From JAAFHB01 sp963675995 (GTDB lineage: Bacteria > Bacteroidota > Bacteroidia > Bacteroidales > Prolixibacteraceae): a stretch of 64,000 nt of DNA. The stretch lies in NCBI GenBank assembly GCA_963675995.2, contig CAXXIY010000002.1, forward strand, positions 1,302,001 to 1,366,000, in the 5' to 3' direction. The translations under genes were made by a program, and so were the position numbers. Below are positions 9,815-20,002 of the stretch, in pieces (position 1 is the first letter of the stretch; each line of letters begins with the position of its first letter). Below the pieces are notes generated by a model. That model was not told the DNA's origin and did not search any database. It saw only the letters and a list, made by a program, of their open reading frames with translations.

Positions 9815-11434
9815 ATGAAAAAACAGATAACAATCCGCCTGTTCATGAAAATATTCTGTACAATTGCTTTGGCATTGTCGCTGGATTCATGTACCGATAA
9901 ATTCACGGAGTTCAATACAAATAAGACAGCTATGATGGCCGTGGGTCCCAAAGAGCTGGCCGGATTATTTTGTAATGCACAATATGCTGGCGTAAACTGG
10001 CTCACAACTGACAACATGAGCCGTATGGGTAGTACCATAGCCAACCATTTTAGTGGTTATACAGTTTGTGGTATAAATAATCAGGAGCAATGTCTTATGA
10101 ACCCAGGCTGGCAAAATTCCGGATTCAATGGAATTTATACTGGCACGATCCCTACTGTGAATAGTATTATGGACGTCTCGAAAAATGGAGTAAATGTTGC
10201 TGCCTATAATGTTGCTTTAATCTGGAAAGTTTGGCTGTTACACCGCGTGACCGATATCTGGGGTCCAGTCCCTTATACTGCCGCAGGGAACGGACAGGAA
10301 GAGGTTCCATATGAAAGCCAAAAAGACATTTACTACAAAATGTTTGATGACCTGACCAGCGCAGTTACTGCCTTGAAGCCATTATCATCCCAGAATGTTT
10401 TTGGAGTTGGTGATCTGATTTACAATGGCGATGTTTCCAAGTGGATCAAGTTTGCGAACACACTTCGTTTGCGTTTGGCCATCCATATCTCAAATATCGA
10501 TCCTACCAAAGCTAAAACCGAAGCTGAAGCAGCAATAGCCGAATCTTTGATGGAAGTAAATACCGATGATGCACTTATGGCGATGAATGGCCTCTCCTCA
10601 GGTGGAAACGGAATGTGCCGTATGAATTCCTTTTACCAGGATATTATGAGCGCAAATATGGAAAGTGTTCTGAAAGGTTACAGCGATCCCCGTATGGATG
10701 AATATTTCGCACCAGTTGCCTATAATTCGGTAATCGATGCTGTTGGTTACCCGGCTCAGTTAAAAACCAATGTAGGAGGATACCACGGACTGGCTAATGG
10801 GAACACCTTAGCTGAAGTTGGTTACTTTAAATCGTTTTCTAATACAGGTCCTAGGTTTAAGGATGGAAATCAGTTGGTTACGCCAATCAATATTATCAAT
10901 TCCGCCGAAACTTATTTTCTCAAAGCCGAAGGTGCCTGGCGTGGTTGGAATATGGGCGGTACAGCCCAATCATTCTATGAGAAGGGGATCGAGATTTCAA
11001 TTAAGCAATGGAAGGGTGCCGCCTTTTCTGCAACCACTATCTCGAATTATATCAACAGTACGGCTACACCAATTGCCCCTGATGATTATCCTTATAATGA
11101 TCCGGCAATGACGAATATCCCGGTTAAATTTTCCAGCGATAAGACGGTTCAGTATGAACAAATTATGACCCAGAAATGGTTGGCTTTGTTTCCAATTAGT
11201 TTTGAAGCCTGGACAGAATACCGCAGAACCCGTTTACCAAAACTTTATACCTTGAAAAATTCGTTAAATGCCAATGTAAACCCGGCCCTCGGGCAAATTG
11301 TGACCCGTATGCCGTTTACAACTGATGAAAAGAATACACAACCTAAACAAATTACAAAAGCTATCGAATTGTTGGGTGGACCAGATTTGGAAACGACCAA
11401 ATTGTGGTGGGATGTAAATAAAAACGGTAATTAA
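9815..11434 (+). CDS. SusD/RagB-like nutrient-binding lipoprotein, cassette 1
   Basis: This 539-residue surface lipoprotein has a lipobox ending in Cys at LSLDSC (about residue 27). It belongs to the second SusD-like family (SusD and RagB outer-membrane lipoprotein, PF12771 type). Recognisable parts are DKFTEFNTNKT after the lipid anchor, LIWKVWLLHRVTDIWGPVPY, KWIKFANTLRLRLAIHIS, SAETYFLKAEGA and the end TTKLWWDVNKNGN. It should act as the lid of the SusC barrel and bind the oligosaccharide. Its paralogue at 52968 has the same length class and ends in the same VHKNGN/VNKNGN way. ATG 9815 is preceded by AAAGGAT. Confidence 0.95.
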   Translation: MKKQITIRLFMKIFCTIALALSLDSCTDKFTEFNTNKTAMMAVGPKELAGLFCNAQYAGVNWLTTDNMSRMGSTIANHFSGYTVCGINNQEQCLMNPGWQNSGFNGIYTGTIPTVNSIMDVSKNGVNVAAYNVALIWKVWLLHRVTDIWGPVPYTAAGNGQEEVPYESQKDIYYKMFDDLTSAVTALKPLSSQNVFGVGDLIYNGDVSKWIKFANTLRLRLAIHISNIDPTKAKTEAEAAIAESLMEVNTDDALMAMNGLSSGGNGMCRMNSFYQDIMSANMESVLKGYSDPRMDEYFAPVAYNSVIDAVGYPAQLKTNVGGYHGLANGNTLAEVGYFKSFSNTGPRFKDGNQLVTPINIINSAETYFLKAEGAWRGWNMGGTAQSFYEKGIEISIKQWKGAAFSATTISNYINSTATPIAPDDYPYNDPAMTNIPVKFSSDKTVQYEQIMTQKWLALFPISFEAWTEYRRTRLPKLYTLKNSLNANVNPALGQIVTRMPFTTDEKNTQPKQITKAIELLGGPDLETTKLWWDVNKNGN

Positions 11435-11471
11435 CTTAAGTCCTCATTAGCAAATAATTTCAAGGGAGATC

Positions 11472-11506
11472 AGGCCGGAGCGACCAGTGTTTGGTTATTC
11501 CGGCCT
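11472..11506 (+). promoter_or_regulatory. Conserved hairpin after susD 1
   Basis: A 9-bp stem (11472-11480 with 11498-11506, last pair G-T) leads through a C/A mismatch to GACC/GGTT and the loop AGTGTTT. It begins 37 nt after the SusD stop. The same structure, with a compensated base pair, begins exactly 37 nt after the second SusD stop. CTCTTTT follows directly, so partial termination or 3'-end stabilisation of the susCD transcript is possible. Confidence 0.7.
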
Positions 11507-11535
11507 CTCTTTTGGAACTAAAAACTGAACTCAAC

Positions 11536-13401
11536 ATGACACTGAAAAATTACATATGCGGAGCTCTGATTTTTACCAGCTTTGTGGCCTTGGGACAACC
11601 AGATAAAGCCGGAACCAATTTTGTAGTGGAGCCTTATCTACAACAGGTTAATGAGGATTCATTCCATGTCTTATGGGAAACATCGCTTTCAGGGAGAGGG
11701 GTTGTGAGACTCGGTGTCGCTGAATATAATGTATTGAGACCAAATCTTGACCGTTCATTCCAGGAAGAAGCTTCCGGAATGTATCATCGTGTTTCGGTGA
11801 CTGGTCTGAAAGTTGATGAGTCTTATTTTTATCAGGCACTGACAATAGATGAAAAGGGTGACACACTATTTGGTCCGGTTACCCCACTGCATATTCCCGA
11901 TTTTAACCGGATGCCTGTATCATTTGCTGTCATTGGCGACACACAGGGATCGCCTGCGATATGGGGAAAGCTTGCCGCTCTGATCTTTCAGGAGAGTCCA
12001 TCGTTTCTTGTACACGCTGGCGACCTGGTGCAATATGGTCCACACAAGGATGACTGGGTGGATGAGTTTTTTAAACCAGCCCGTAACTTGTTGCGTTTTT
12101 GTCCATTGTATCCTACCCTTGGTAACCACGAGATGAATAATGAGTGGTATTATCGTTATTTTGATCTGCCGGCACCGGAATGGTTTTATACTGTTAAAAA
12201 AGGAAATGTACTTTTTATCTTTGTAGATACCAATAGAGATATTCTACCTGGTTCTGATCAATACCATCAACTAGAGTCTATTCTTGCTTCTTCTCACGAG
12301 ACCTGGAAAATTATGGTACATCACCATCCCATCTATGTTTCCGGGGAAAGCTTTTATGGCAATAGTTGGTCACAAAAAGTAGTACACGGCGACCCTAATG
12401 AGATGCACCTGAAAACTCTATATGAAACCTATGGAGTTGATCTGGTATTAAACGGTCATGCCCACTTTTACGAGCGCACCTGGCCGATCAGGAACGAATG
12501 TGTAGATATGGAAAACGGGGTCACCTACATCACCACGGGAGGCGGAAATGGAGAGTATTCAAAACATGCCGCCAATAAATCCTGGTATGATGCGAGAACC
12601 AGGGTAACCAATCATTTTCTGTATGTGAATATTGTCGATAAAAAAATGTTTGGCCGGGCAATCGACTCTACGGGAAATGTGTTTGATGAGTGGACAATTG
12701 AAAAAAGTGGCGAGTTTAAACCATTAAATGCCCCTTATTTCAAAACCGAAAAACAATTTTTCCTGGATACAACAAATGTCACGATCCAAAATCTGAATTC
12801 GGGTGGTAATATAGTTTATCGGTTGTCAGGTGGAAAGTCCGCTATAAGCGAGAAGAGCAGCTTAAAACTTCATCTGGGAGAAACAACAACACTTTCTGCC
12901 TATATTCAGACCCACAATCAGAAAAGCAGGGTGGCTGAAAGATCATTCTGCAAGCTACCTCTTTTGCCGGCAATTAATAATAAGGATAAAGGGGTAAATG
13001 CAACCTATTTTGAAGGCAACTGGAACGCATTGCCCGATTTCGCGAAGCTAAAACCATTACTATCATTTCAACTTGATTCTGTGAGCCTTCAGGATATTCA
13101 ACCCCGTGCTAAAGATCATTTTGCGGTCCGGTTTACCGGAAATTTTTCGATTCCTCAAACCGATGTCTACCGTTTCCTGGTCGAGTCATTTGACGGAAGC
13201 AAATTGTTTATCGACGGACATGAAATCATTAGTAACGACGGTATTCATTATGAAATCAGTAAGGAAAATTTTGTGGCACTTCAAAAAGGTCTGCATAGTT
13301 TTGAAATTCAATATTTCAAATATCTCAGAAGAGCAACGCTTAATATCCGGATTGGGACACAGGACCGGGTGATGCGCAGGTTTAATGAGTTCTTAAGGTA
13401 A
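11536..13401 (+). CDS. Purple acid phosphatase-like metallophosphoesterase with C-terminal PA14-like domain
   Basis: I chose ATG 11536, because the upstream in-frame TTG at 11491 lies inside the conserved hairpin; this gives 621 residues with a Sec signal. A fibronectin-like N-terminal domain (to about residue 125) precedes the calcineurin-like core. Metal ligands are visible in order: GDT (D135), GDL (D163), GNHE (N197-E199), MVHHHP and NGHAHFYERT. The C-terminal part (about 470-610) looks like a PA14 domain (VRFTGNFSIPQTDVYRF, FDGSKLFIDG), usually carbohydrate-binding. The family cleaves phosphomonoesters or diesters; here it probably acts on a phosphorylated glycan or its breakdown products outside the cytoplasm. 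First enzyme after susD. Confidence 0.88.
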   Translation: MTLKNYICGALIFTSFVALGQPDKAGTNFVVEPYLQQVNEDSFHVLWETSLSGRGVVRLGVAEYNVLRPNLDRSFQEEASGMYHRVSVTGLKVDESYFYQALTIDEKGDTLFGPVTPLHIPDFNRMPVSFAVIGDTQGSPAIWGKLAALIFQESPSFLVHAGDLVQYGPHKDDWVDEFFKPARNLLRFCPLYPTLGNHEMNNEWYYRYFDLPAPEWFYTVKKGNVLFIFVDTNRDILPGSDQYHQLESILASSHETWKIMVHHHPIYVSGESFYGNSWSQKVVHGDPNEMHLKTLYETYGVDLVLNGHAHFYERTWPIRNECVDMENGVTYITTGGGNGEYSKHAANKSWYDARTRVTNHFLYVNIVDKKMFGRAIDSTGNVFDEWTIEKSGEFKPLNAPYFKTEKQFFLDTTNVTIQNLNSGGNIVYRLSGGKSAISEKSSLKLHLGETTTLSAYIQTHNQKSRVAERSFCKLPLLPAINNKDKGVNATYFEGNWNALPDFAKLKPLLSFQLDSVSLQDIQPRAKDHFAVRFTGNFSIPQTDVYRFLVESFDGSKLFIDGHEIISNDGIHYEISKENFVALQKGLHSFEIQYFKYLRRATLNIRIGTQDRVMRRFNEFLR

Positions 13402-13493
13402 CCGACCATTGGGAATAGAATTGCCGGTCAAGATAATTGAATTGTTAGGTAAACCCTTTTAAATTTAAACGGTATAATTTAATTTGTTAACAG

Positions 13494-14621
13494 ATGATGA
13501 ATAAGAATTTTATTGCGCTTTGTTTTGCAATGCTTACACTTGTTGGTCCGGTATATTGCCAGACTTCCGGAACAATTGTTATGAAAGAGGCCGCTCGGAT
13601 ACCGGCTCGTCATGAGATTGCTTTGCCGGATATCCCCGGTTTTATAACCCTTAAGTGTGATTTTCATATTCACACTGTATTCTCCGACGGTATCGTCTGG
13701 CCTACCGTCAGGGTAGATGAGGCATGGGAAGACGGACTGGATGCGATTGCAATTACGGACCACATTGAAGGAAATCCGAAAAAACTTCCCGGACAGAATC
13801 ACCAGTCTTACGAAATTGCTTTACCGGTTGCAAAAGCAAGGAACATCCTTCTAATCAAAGGTGGTGAAATATCACGCGGAATGCCGCCTGGTCATTTTAA
13901 TGCTTTGTTTGTTAACGATGTCAATGCGCTTAACAAACCCGATTATATGGATGCTATTGCTGAAGCTGTTCGTCAGGGGGGATTTATTGAATGGAATCAT
14001 CCGGGCTGGCGCAAGCAACAACCCGACACAACACGATGGATGGCAGAACACGAAGCGATCTATCAAAAAGGATGGATGCATGGTATCGAAGTTTTTAATG
14101 AAAACGAATGGTATCCTGAAGCCTTAAGGTGGGCATTGGAAAAGAAACTGGCTATTATCGGAAATTCTGACATTCATGATGTATTCAATAGAAAGTATAA
14201 CAGAGCGCTTTTCCCCATTCGCCCGGTGACATTGGTATTTGCGAAGGATCGGACCGAAAAGTCATTGAAAGAGGCGATGTTCGCAAGGCGAACTGCCACC
14301 TTGTTTTTCAACAGATTAATTGGTCCCAAAGAGTTTATCGATCCATTGGTAAAACGATCAATTCATGTAGAAGCACCTTTTTTGTACCAGGAAGGATTCA
14401 TCTACTTTGAGGTCAAAAACACTTCAGATATCGAATTTACACTGCTGAAAACTGAAAAAGACAATTCTGGTTTACCAGCAGAGACTGTATTACCACGAAA
14501 AAGCACCGTGATTGCACGTGTAAAACAGCAGGCTGGATTGGAGCATACCTATGTTTTCAAACTTCAAAATGTACTGACAGGTATTGAACAACCAGTTGAA
14601 TTTATGTTCAAAATTTATTGA
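13494..14621 (+). CDS. Secreted PHP-domain phosphoesterase-like protein
   Basis: This 375-residue protein has a signal peptide (MMNKNFIALCFAMLTLVGPVYC). The PHP fold shows CDFHIHTVFSDGIVWP near residue 55, then AITDHIEGN, KGGEIS, EWNHPGW and IGNSDIHD; these carry the histidines and acids that bind metals in PHP phosphoesterases. Most characterised PHP proteins hydrolyse phosphoesters or belong to polymerases; exported versions in glycan loci have no settled substrate. The stop (14619-14621) lies only 11 nt before the next start, so the two are probably translated together. Alternative: a metal-dependent hydrolase of another bond. Confidence 0.82.
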   Translation: MMNKNFIALCFAMLTLVGPVYCQTSGTIVMKEAARIPARHEIALPDIPGFITLKCDFHIHTVFSDGIVWPTVRVDEAWEDGLDAIAITDHIEGNPKKLPGQNHQSYEIALPVAKARNILLIKGGEISRGMPPGHFNALFVNDVNALNKPDYMDAIAEAVRQGGFIEWNHPGWRKQQPDTTRWMAEHEAIYQKGWMHGIEVFNENEWYPEALRWALEKKLAIIGNSDIHDVFNRKYNRALFPIRPVTLVFAKDRTEKSLKEAMFARRTATLFFNRLIGPKEFIDPLVKRSIHVEAPFLYQEGFIYFEVKNTSDIEFTLLKTEKDNSGLPAETVLPRKSTVIARVKQQAGLEHTYVFKLQNVLTGIEQPVEFMFKIY

Positions 14622-14632
14622 AGGATTTGACC

Positions 14633-17600
14633 ATGAAAATTTTAAAAACAGATACCATTTTTATCCTGTTTTTTCTTTCACTGATAAATGCAAGCCTTTT
14701 TGCAAATGTTGGTTATACCAGTATTACCCCTTTGTATCCAACCCAAAATCAGATTTCACTGAACGGGACATGGAAATTTAAATACGTCCCATCCGTGTCA
14801 GTTGGGATGGATTCTTTGTTCTATTCCGACGATTTTGATGTTTCAAAATGGGACAACATTAAGGTCCCAGGACATTGGGAATTGCAGGGATTTGCCGAGC
14901 CAACCTATAAATCGGTTAAGGAAGGGACTGGATTATACAAAACTAATTTCAGTTTGCCAATCGCATTAAAAAACAAGGAGATTTTTATTCGTTTTGAAGG
15001 TGTTTTATATGCCTACGAGGTTTTTATTAACGGGAAAGAAGTCGGAAACTGGAACAGCTCGTTCAATGCTGCCAGCTTCAACATCAGTAACTATGTCCGT
15101 TTCGACAGAAAAAACACACTGGCCGTAAAGGTTTCAACCCGTTCAAAATGTTATCTGTTCGACATCAGCGATTGCTGGGCTTTGTCAGGAATCTTTCGTG
15201 ATGTTGTGCTGTTTAGTACAAATGATTTGTTCATAGATGATTACACCGTCCAAACGTTTTTGAATGACGACCAATCGGCTATTGCTAAACTCAAAGTAAA
15301 ACTTCGGAGTTCAAAGAACCTAACGATTGAAAACTATTCCTTAAACGTGGTATTGCGGTCTCCGGAAGGAAGAATTATCCAAGAAAAATTAATTGAGACA
15401 AAACTGGCGGAAAACGACATTAAAATGCCGGTTGCCAAACCGGAGTTTTGGTCCGCCGAAACGCCGGCTTTATATTCGCTTGAACTTTCTTTGATTGTAA
15501 AAGGGCAGGTACAACAAAAGATCAATCAAAAGGTTGGTATCAGGGAAATATCGATTGACCACACTGTTTTTAAACTGAACGGGAAAGCGATTAAATTGCG
15601 TGGCGTTGATTACCACGACCTGGTTCCGATAACAGGAAGAACATTGAGCAGGCAGCAAATACTGAATGATTTACTGCTGATGAAAAAAGCGAATATTAAT
15701 TTCCTCCGCACATCACATTATCCGCCAGACCGGAGACGACTTGATTTGTGTGACAGTCTGGGAATTTACGTTGTTTGCGAAGTGCCCTTCAGCTTTGGTT
15801 CGGGCAACCTGAGAGATTCAACCTTCCAGGACATATTGCTGCAACGTGCAAATGCCACCTTGTTGCGTGACAAAAACCACCCATCCATTATATTGTGGAG
15901 TCTTGGCAACGAAAACCCCCTTACACCAATTAGCGTAGTTGCAGGAAAATTTGTGAAACAAGCCGACCCGACCCGACCAATCTGTTATCCGCAAATCGGC
16001 ACCTATTTTAATGAAAATAAAGCAATTATTCCCGATTTTGTTGATGTTTATACCCCTCATTATGAAAATGCTGCATGGGTGAAGAATTTTGCAAAAGAAA
16101 CAAACCGCCCTGTAATTCTGACAGAATATGCCCATGGGTTGGGTTTGTCGTTTGGAAATTTGGCCGATATCTGGCAGCAAATGTTCCGAAACAAATCGTT
16201 TACCGGTGGCGCAGTCTGGGATTTTCAGGATCAGGGAATTCTTCAGAAAGCTGACAAGCCGGTGGATACGAGCAAACTCACCTACGATGTGTGGATCGAT
16301 TCGCTGAATTACTATAAAACAACGCTTGACGGAGCCGATGGAATGGTTTATGCTGACCGAACTCCGCAGGCCGACTACTGGCAGTTGAGAAAAGTGTATG
16401 CTCCGGTTCAAATCATTGAATCGGAATTACCCGTAACATGGGGAAAAAACGAACTGAAATTTTCAGTCTATAATCAATACGATTTTACCAATCTGAAAAC
16501 TCTTTCCGGTAAATGGAAATTATATCGTAACCGGAAAAATTATTTGCAAGGCTCCATCTCAATCAACTGTGAACCACACGATACCATCACCTGTTCACTT
16601 CCCGTTGAATTACCAGAAAATAGAGAGAATTCTGTGTTCCTGCTTCAGTTTGAATTTTGTGAGGCAGGCAAAAATAAAATTTACGAACATACCATTAACC
16701 TGACCACACCAGCTCAATTTGAAAAAATCAAGGGATCAATTCGAAAAGAGCTAATCAGTGGATTATGGGAAGTTGAGAAAAAGGATAATTCAACCATAAT
16801 TAATACGAAGGATTTCCAGATCCGGATGGACAAAGAGCATTTGAAGATAAGTCTGACTGCACAACAAAAGAAAGTTCCGATTATCTGTAGCGGAATCTAT
16901 GCGCGTACCGGTCGGGCGCTAAAAATGGCCGATGTCACCGTCCGCGATAAAATTGATCCTGATAAGAGCGATTGTTTCTGGGAACCATATCTATTGAGAC
17001 CCAATCAGGTAAGTAGTTTTAATGAAAGCACGAAAGAAAAAGAATTTCGGATTTCTGCGAAAGAAACTTTTATCAGAGGCGAAAAATATCTGAATCAAAA
17101 AATTGAAGGTGAAATTCAGTATTCAATAGAGAGTACGGGAAAGTTGAAAATCAATTACCTCTTATTGCCCAAAAATGCCAATGGGGTCTTTCCTGAAGCG
17201 GGTGTCTCATTCATTTTGCCAACCACCATATCGTATTTTCATTGGTTGGGTGATGGTCCTTTTGCATCCTATCCCGATAAATATCAATTGGATAACTTTG
17301 GATTTCACGCACTTCAGAAAAATGATATCAATTTTAATGGAAACCGCTCTAATGTCGAAATTGCCCTTTTTACCGACAAGCTCGGAAACGGAATCGCCGT
17401 GGTAGCAGATAAAGCAAATATTTCGGTAGAACTGAAAGAAAACCAGATTGTGGTGAGCCACAATTCAATGGTCGCAGGACTTGGAAATAAGAAAACCATT
17501 CCAGGTCAAATCATTTGGGCAAAAGATGTCAGCGAAATCAAAGGCGAATTTGAGATATTTCCATTAAAGGCAGGCTGTTGGCCGGCAACGCTAAAAGAAT

Positions 17601-17671
17601 TATTCGGGTACCCGGTGGGCTCACCAAAACCATTTAAACCATTCTATTATAGCTATGATACTACTTACTAA
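14633..17671 (+). CDS. Glycoside hydrolase family 2 (beta-galactosidase-like)
   Basis: Start ATG 14633 is preferred over the in-frame TTG at 14618, giving 1,012 residues with a signal peptide. Order of parts: sugar-binding jelly roll (SLNGTWKFKY, VPGHWELQGFAEPTY), immunoglobulin-like domain, then a TIM barrel with LRGVDYHD and RTSHYPPDRRRLDLCD. The acid/base Glu is in WSLGNENP (E427) and the nucleophile Glu in LTEYAHG (E498). The C-terminal region with FHWLGDGPFASYPDK resembles the small-chain domain of long LacZ-type enzymes. It should release non-reducing beta-linked sugar, most often galactose, in the periplasm; the exact sugar is not certain. It overlaps the next gene by 17 nt. Confidence 0.93.
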   Translation: MKILKTDTIFILFFLSLINASLFANVGYTSITPLYPTQNQISLNGTWKFKYVPSVSVGMDSLFYSDDFDVSKWDNIKVPGHWELQGFAEPTYKSVKEGTGLYKTNFSLPIALKNKEIFIRFEGVLYAYEVFINGKEVGNWNSSFNAASFNISNYVRFDRKNTLAVKVSTRSKCYLFDISDCWALSGIFRDVVLFSTNDLFIDDYTVQTFLNDDQSAIAKLKVKLRSSKNLTIENYSLNVVLRSPEGRIIQEKLIETKLAENDIKMPVAKPEFWSAETPALYSLELSLIVKGQVQQKINQKVGIREISIDHTVFKLNGKAIKLRGVDYHDLVPITGRTLSRQQILNDLLLMKKANINFLRTSHYPPDRRRLDLCDSLGIYVVCEVPFSFGSGNLRDSTFQDILLQRANATLLRDKNHPSIILWSLGNENPLTPISVVAGKFVKQADPTRPICYPQIGTYFNENKAIIPDFVDVYTPHYENAAWVKNFAKETNRPVILTEYAHGLGLSFGNLADIWQQMFRNKSFTGGAVWDFQDQGILQKADKPVDTSKLTYDVWIDSLNYYKTTLDGADGMVYADRTPQADYWQLRKVYAPVQIIESELPVTWGKNELKFSVYNQYDFTNLKTLSGKWKLYRNRKNYLQGSISINCEPHDTITCSLPVELPENRENSVFLLQFEFCEAGKNKIYEHTINLTTPAQFEKIKGSIRKELISGLWEVEKKDNSTIINTKDFQIRMDKEHLKISLTAQQKKVPIICSGIYARTGRALKMADVTVRDKIDPDKSDCFWEPYLLRPNQVSSFNESTKEKEFRISAKETFIRGEKYLNQKIEGEIQYSIESTGKLKINYLLLPKNANGVFPEAGVSFILPTTISYFHWLGDGPFASYPDKYQLDNFGFHALQKNDINFNGNRSNVEIALFTDKLGNGIAVVADKANISVELKENQIVVSHNSMVAGLGNKKTIPGQIIWAKDVSEIKGEFEIFPLKAGCWPATLKELFGYPVGSPKPFKPFYYSYDTTY

Positions 17672-19985
17672 ATTCAGTATAAACCAAAAACGTAAAAATC
17701 GAGGCATAATTCTGTTTTTTATCTTGCTTGCCTTTCTTCCGGTTGGATTAATAGCAGGAAATCCAATTTCAGGATTTTTGATTAGTGAGGATACAACGTG
17801 TAAGGTTTGGTGGGCTGGCACCACCTGCAAAATTATGCGCGATGACCCTGTTCCTTTGAAAAAAGCGAAGATTGTACTTTGGGCAGCACAAAATGAGGCT
17901 GAAGGTTTTCAACTGGTATTATCACCAAAGGCAACCATCGAAAATATTACCATATCAGTATCTGATTTCAGTACCAGGAAAGGGACATTGATTCCTGCAG
18001 AAAATGTGAAAATCCGGAACGTGGAATATGTTCATGTTACAAAGCCTTCAGGAATACTGCACCAGGCTGGTTGGTATCCCGATCCGTTACCTTTGTATGA
18101 AAAGCCATTCCGCGCACCTGCCGGGATGAACACTCCTATGATGCTTACAGTTAAAGTTCCCAAGGGCGCAACTCCGGGAATTTATTTTGCAAAAATCAAT
18201 CTGAAATCAAAATCATGGGAAGCTTCATTTACTGCTGAACTTAAAGTTTGGAATTTTGCTTTGCCTGAAGTTCCGTCAATGCGGTCAGCTTTTGGCCTTT
18301 ATTCAGGAACGATCAGTCAATATCACAACCTCAGTAACAAATCGGAACTGAAACAGGTTTTGGATCAGTATTATCAATGTTTTCGGGATTACCGGATTTC
18401 GCCGCAACAGTTTTTCGATTTATCCCCGATCAGGGAAAAGGTAACAGGCGCCTGGTGGAACGGTGGGACATTTGATCCAGACACCGTTTTTGCAGGGAAA
18501 TATGCTTATCAGGTTACCGATAACCGGATGAACGGGAATGTGGCCGCTACCTGCGCCGATCTGATCAAAATTAGATCTGGCAATCCTTACCTCCTGAAAT
18601 GGGAGGCTAAAACGCTGAAAAATAAGCAACAGTATGTTGTGACTGTAAAAAGTTACACTTCCGACAGAAAACCAATTCCATGGCATCTTCAGGGAATGAT
18701 TTATCCGGGTGGTACACGGTGGCATATGGATAGTTTATACCTTGACCCGAAAAATCCGTTCGTTATGGAAGACCTGGTATTATCACGTCCCATACCTAAA
18801 GAGGCGGAGTATGTCAGTGTCCAATTATATCCAGTCTTTCCGGACGAAGGGGGTCAGGAAAAAGGGACTGCCTGGTTTGATAATCTTCAGTTCATTGATT
18901 TGAAAACGGGCGAAAATCTGCTGCCACACGGCGATTTTGAGCAGGATATTAACGCTCTCGATATAAAACTTGACTTTACTGATTTTGATGTGGCGGCCCG
19001 TAAATACCTTGATGAATTTGGGTTTACCGGTTTTAGGATGAAAATCGAAGCCTTAAGGCAGGGGCCTTTTGTTGGTCGGGAATCGGGGTGGTTCAATGGT
19101 TTTATCAACGGAACTGATGAATATCGAAAACTTATAACTTTGTATCTAAAACAGATTCAGGATCACCTCGAAGTCAACGGATGGCTGGGCAAGGAATATT
19201 TATATTGGGTAGATGAACCGAAACAAAAGGATTACAATTTTGTGCGTCAGGGAATGAAAACCATTCATGAGGTTGCTCCTAAGCTGACCCGTTTTATTAC
19301 AGAGAATAACCCCGGTCCTGAAATTATGGATGTAACCGAAATAGGATGTCCGGTGCTTGCTAAATTTGATCCGGTTAAATCCTTAGAGTGGATCGCGAAA
19401 GGGAGGCAGATGTGGTCCTATCTGATGACCTGGCCAAAAGAACCGCACATCAATCTGTTCATTGACTCGGATGCCATCAATATGCGGATGTGGAGCTGGA
19501 TGTCGTACCGTTACCATCTGACCGGAATCTTAGTTTGGAATTCAAATGCCTGGAATGCAGATGGTTGTTCGCCTCCGGGTATGTTGCAGAATATCTGGGA
19601 TGATCCGATGACTTATATGGATGGGCATGGCACGCCTGCCGGGTCGGCTGCAGAATACGGCAATGGTGATGGGATGTTTTTCTATCCTCCCAATCGTGAC
19701 CCGAATAATGATAAAACTAAGTATATGTCCGGGCCTGTTCCATCTCTTCGTCTGGAGATCTTACGCGAAGGAGTTGATGACTACGACTACTTGATCAAGC
19801 TTGAAAATTGTGTAAAGAATGCTCGTCCCGATCAACTAAACCTGATTAAAAAGGCAAAATCAATACTCAATTTCGGATCGGAAGTGTTTATTAATGAGCA
19901 GAAATATACAAAAGATCCGCAGATATTAATGCAATACCGGCAGCAAATGGGAGACCTGTTGGAACAGTTCTCTTTGAAAAACTAA
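17655..19985 (+). CDS. DUF4091/GH123-like glycosidase
   Basis: This 776-residue exported protein has a signal anchor after a basic start (NQKRKNRGIILFFILLAF). The N-terminal beta domain (to about residue 200) includes LTVKVPKGATPGIYFAKINL. The TIM barrel has an Asp-Glu pair in YWVDEPKQKD (D520-E521), the position used in GH123 substrate-assisted catalysis. The C-terminal DUF4091 signature is LRLEILREGVDDYDYLIKLE. GH123 members remove beta-N-acetylgalactosamine; many DUF4091 relatives are uncharacterised, so the sugar is uncertain. The start lies inside the end of the GH2 gene, so the two are coupled. Confidence 0.85.
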   Translation: MILLTKFSINQKRKNRGIILFFILLAFLPVGLIAGNPISGFLISEDTTCKVWWAGTTCKIMRDDPVPLKKAKIVLWAAQNEAEGFQLVLSPKATIENITISVSDFSTRKGTLIPAENVKIRNVEYVHVTKPSGILHQAGWYPDPLPLYEKPFRAPAGMNTPMMLTVKVPKGATPGIYFAKINLKSKSWEASFTAELKVWNFALPEVPSMRSAFGLYSGTISQYHNLSNKSELKQVLDQYYQCFRDYRISPQQFFDLSPIREKVTGAWWNGGTFDPDTVFAGKYAYQVTDNRMNGNVAATCADLIKIRSGNPYLLKWEAKTLKNKQQYVVTVKSYTSDRKPIPWHLQGMIYPGGTRWHMDSLYLDPKNPFVMEDLVLSRPIPKEAEYVSVQLYPVFPDEGGQEKGTAWFDNLQFIDLKTGENLLPHGDFEQDINALDIKLDFTDFDVAARKYLDEFGFTGFRMKIEALRQGPFVGRESGWFNGFINGTDEYRKLITLYLKQIQDHLEVNGWLGKEYLYWVDEPKQKDYNFVRQGMKTIHEVAPKLTRFITENNPGPEIMDVTEIGCPVLAKFDPVKSLEWIAKGRQMWSYLMTWPKEPHINLFIDSDAINMRMWSWMSYRYHLTGILVWNSNAWNADGCSPPGMLQNIWDDPMTYMDGHGTPAGSAAEYGNGDGMFFYPPNRDPNNDKTKYMSGPVPSLRLEILREGVDDYDYLIKLENCVKNARPDQLNLIKKAKSILNFGSEVFINEQKYTKDPQILMQYRQQMGDLLEQFSLKN

Positions 19986-20002
19986 AATAACCAGCAACTC
20001 AT

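Noticed and set aside
11491..11535. Upstream TTG start extending the purple acid phosphatase-like protein
   Set aside because: The extension lies in the conserved post-susD hairpin and would spoil the signal peptide; ATG 11536 fits better.
15818..16411. A 197-codon frame on the minus strand inside the GH2 gene
   Set aside because: It lies wholly opposite catalytic-domain codons of a well-supported GH2 gene and shows no domain or start signal of its own.
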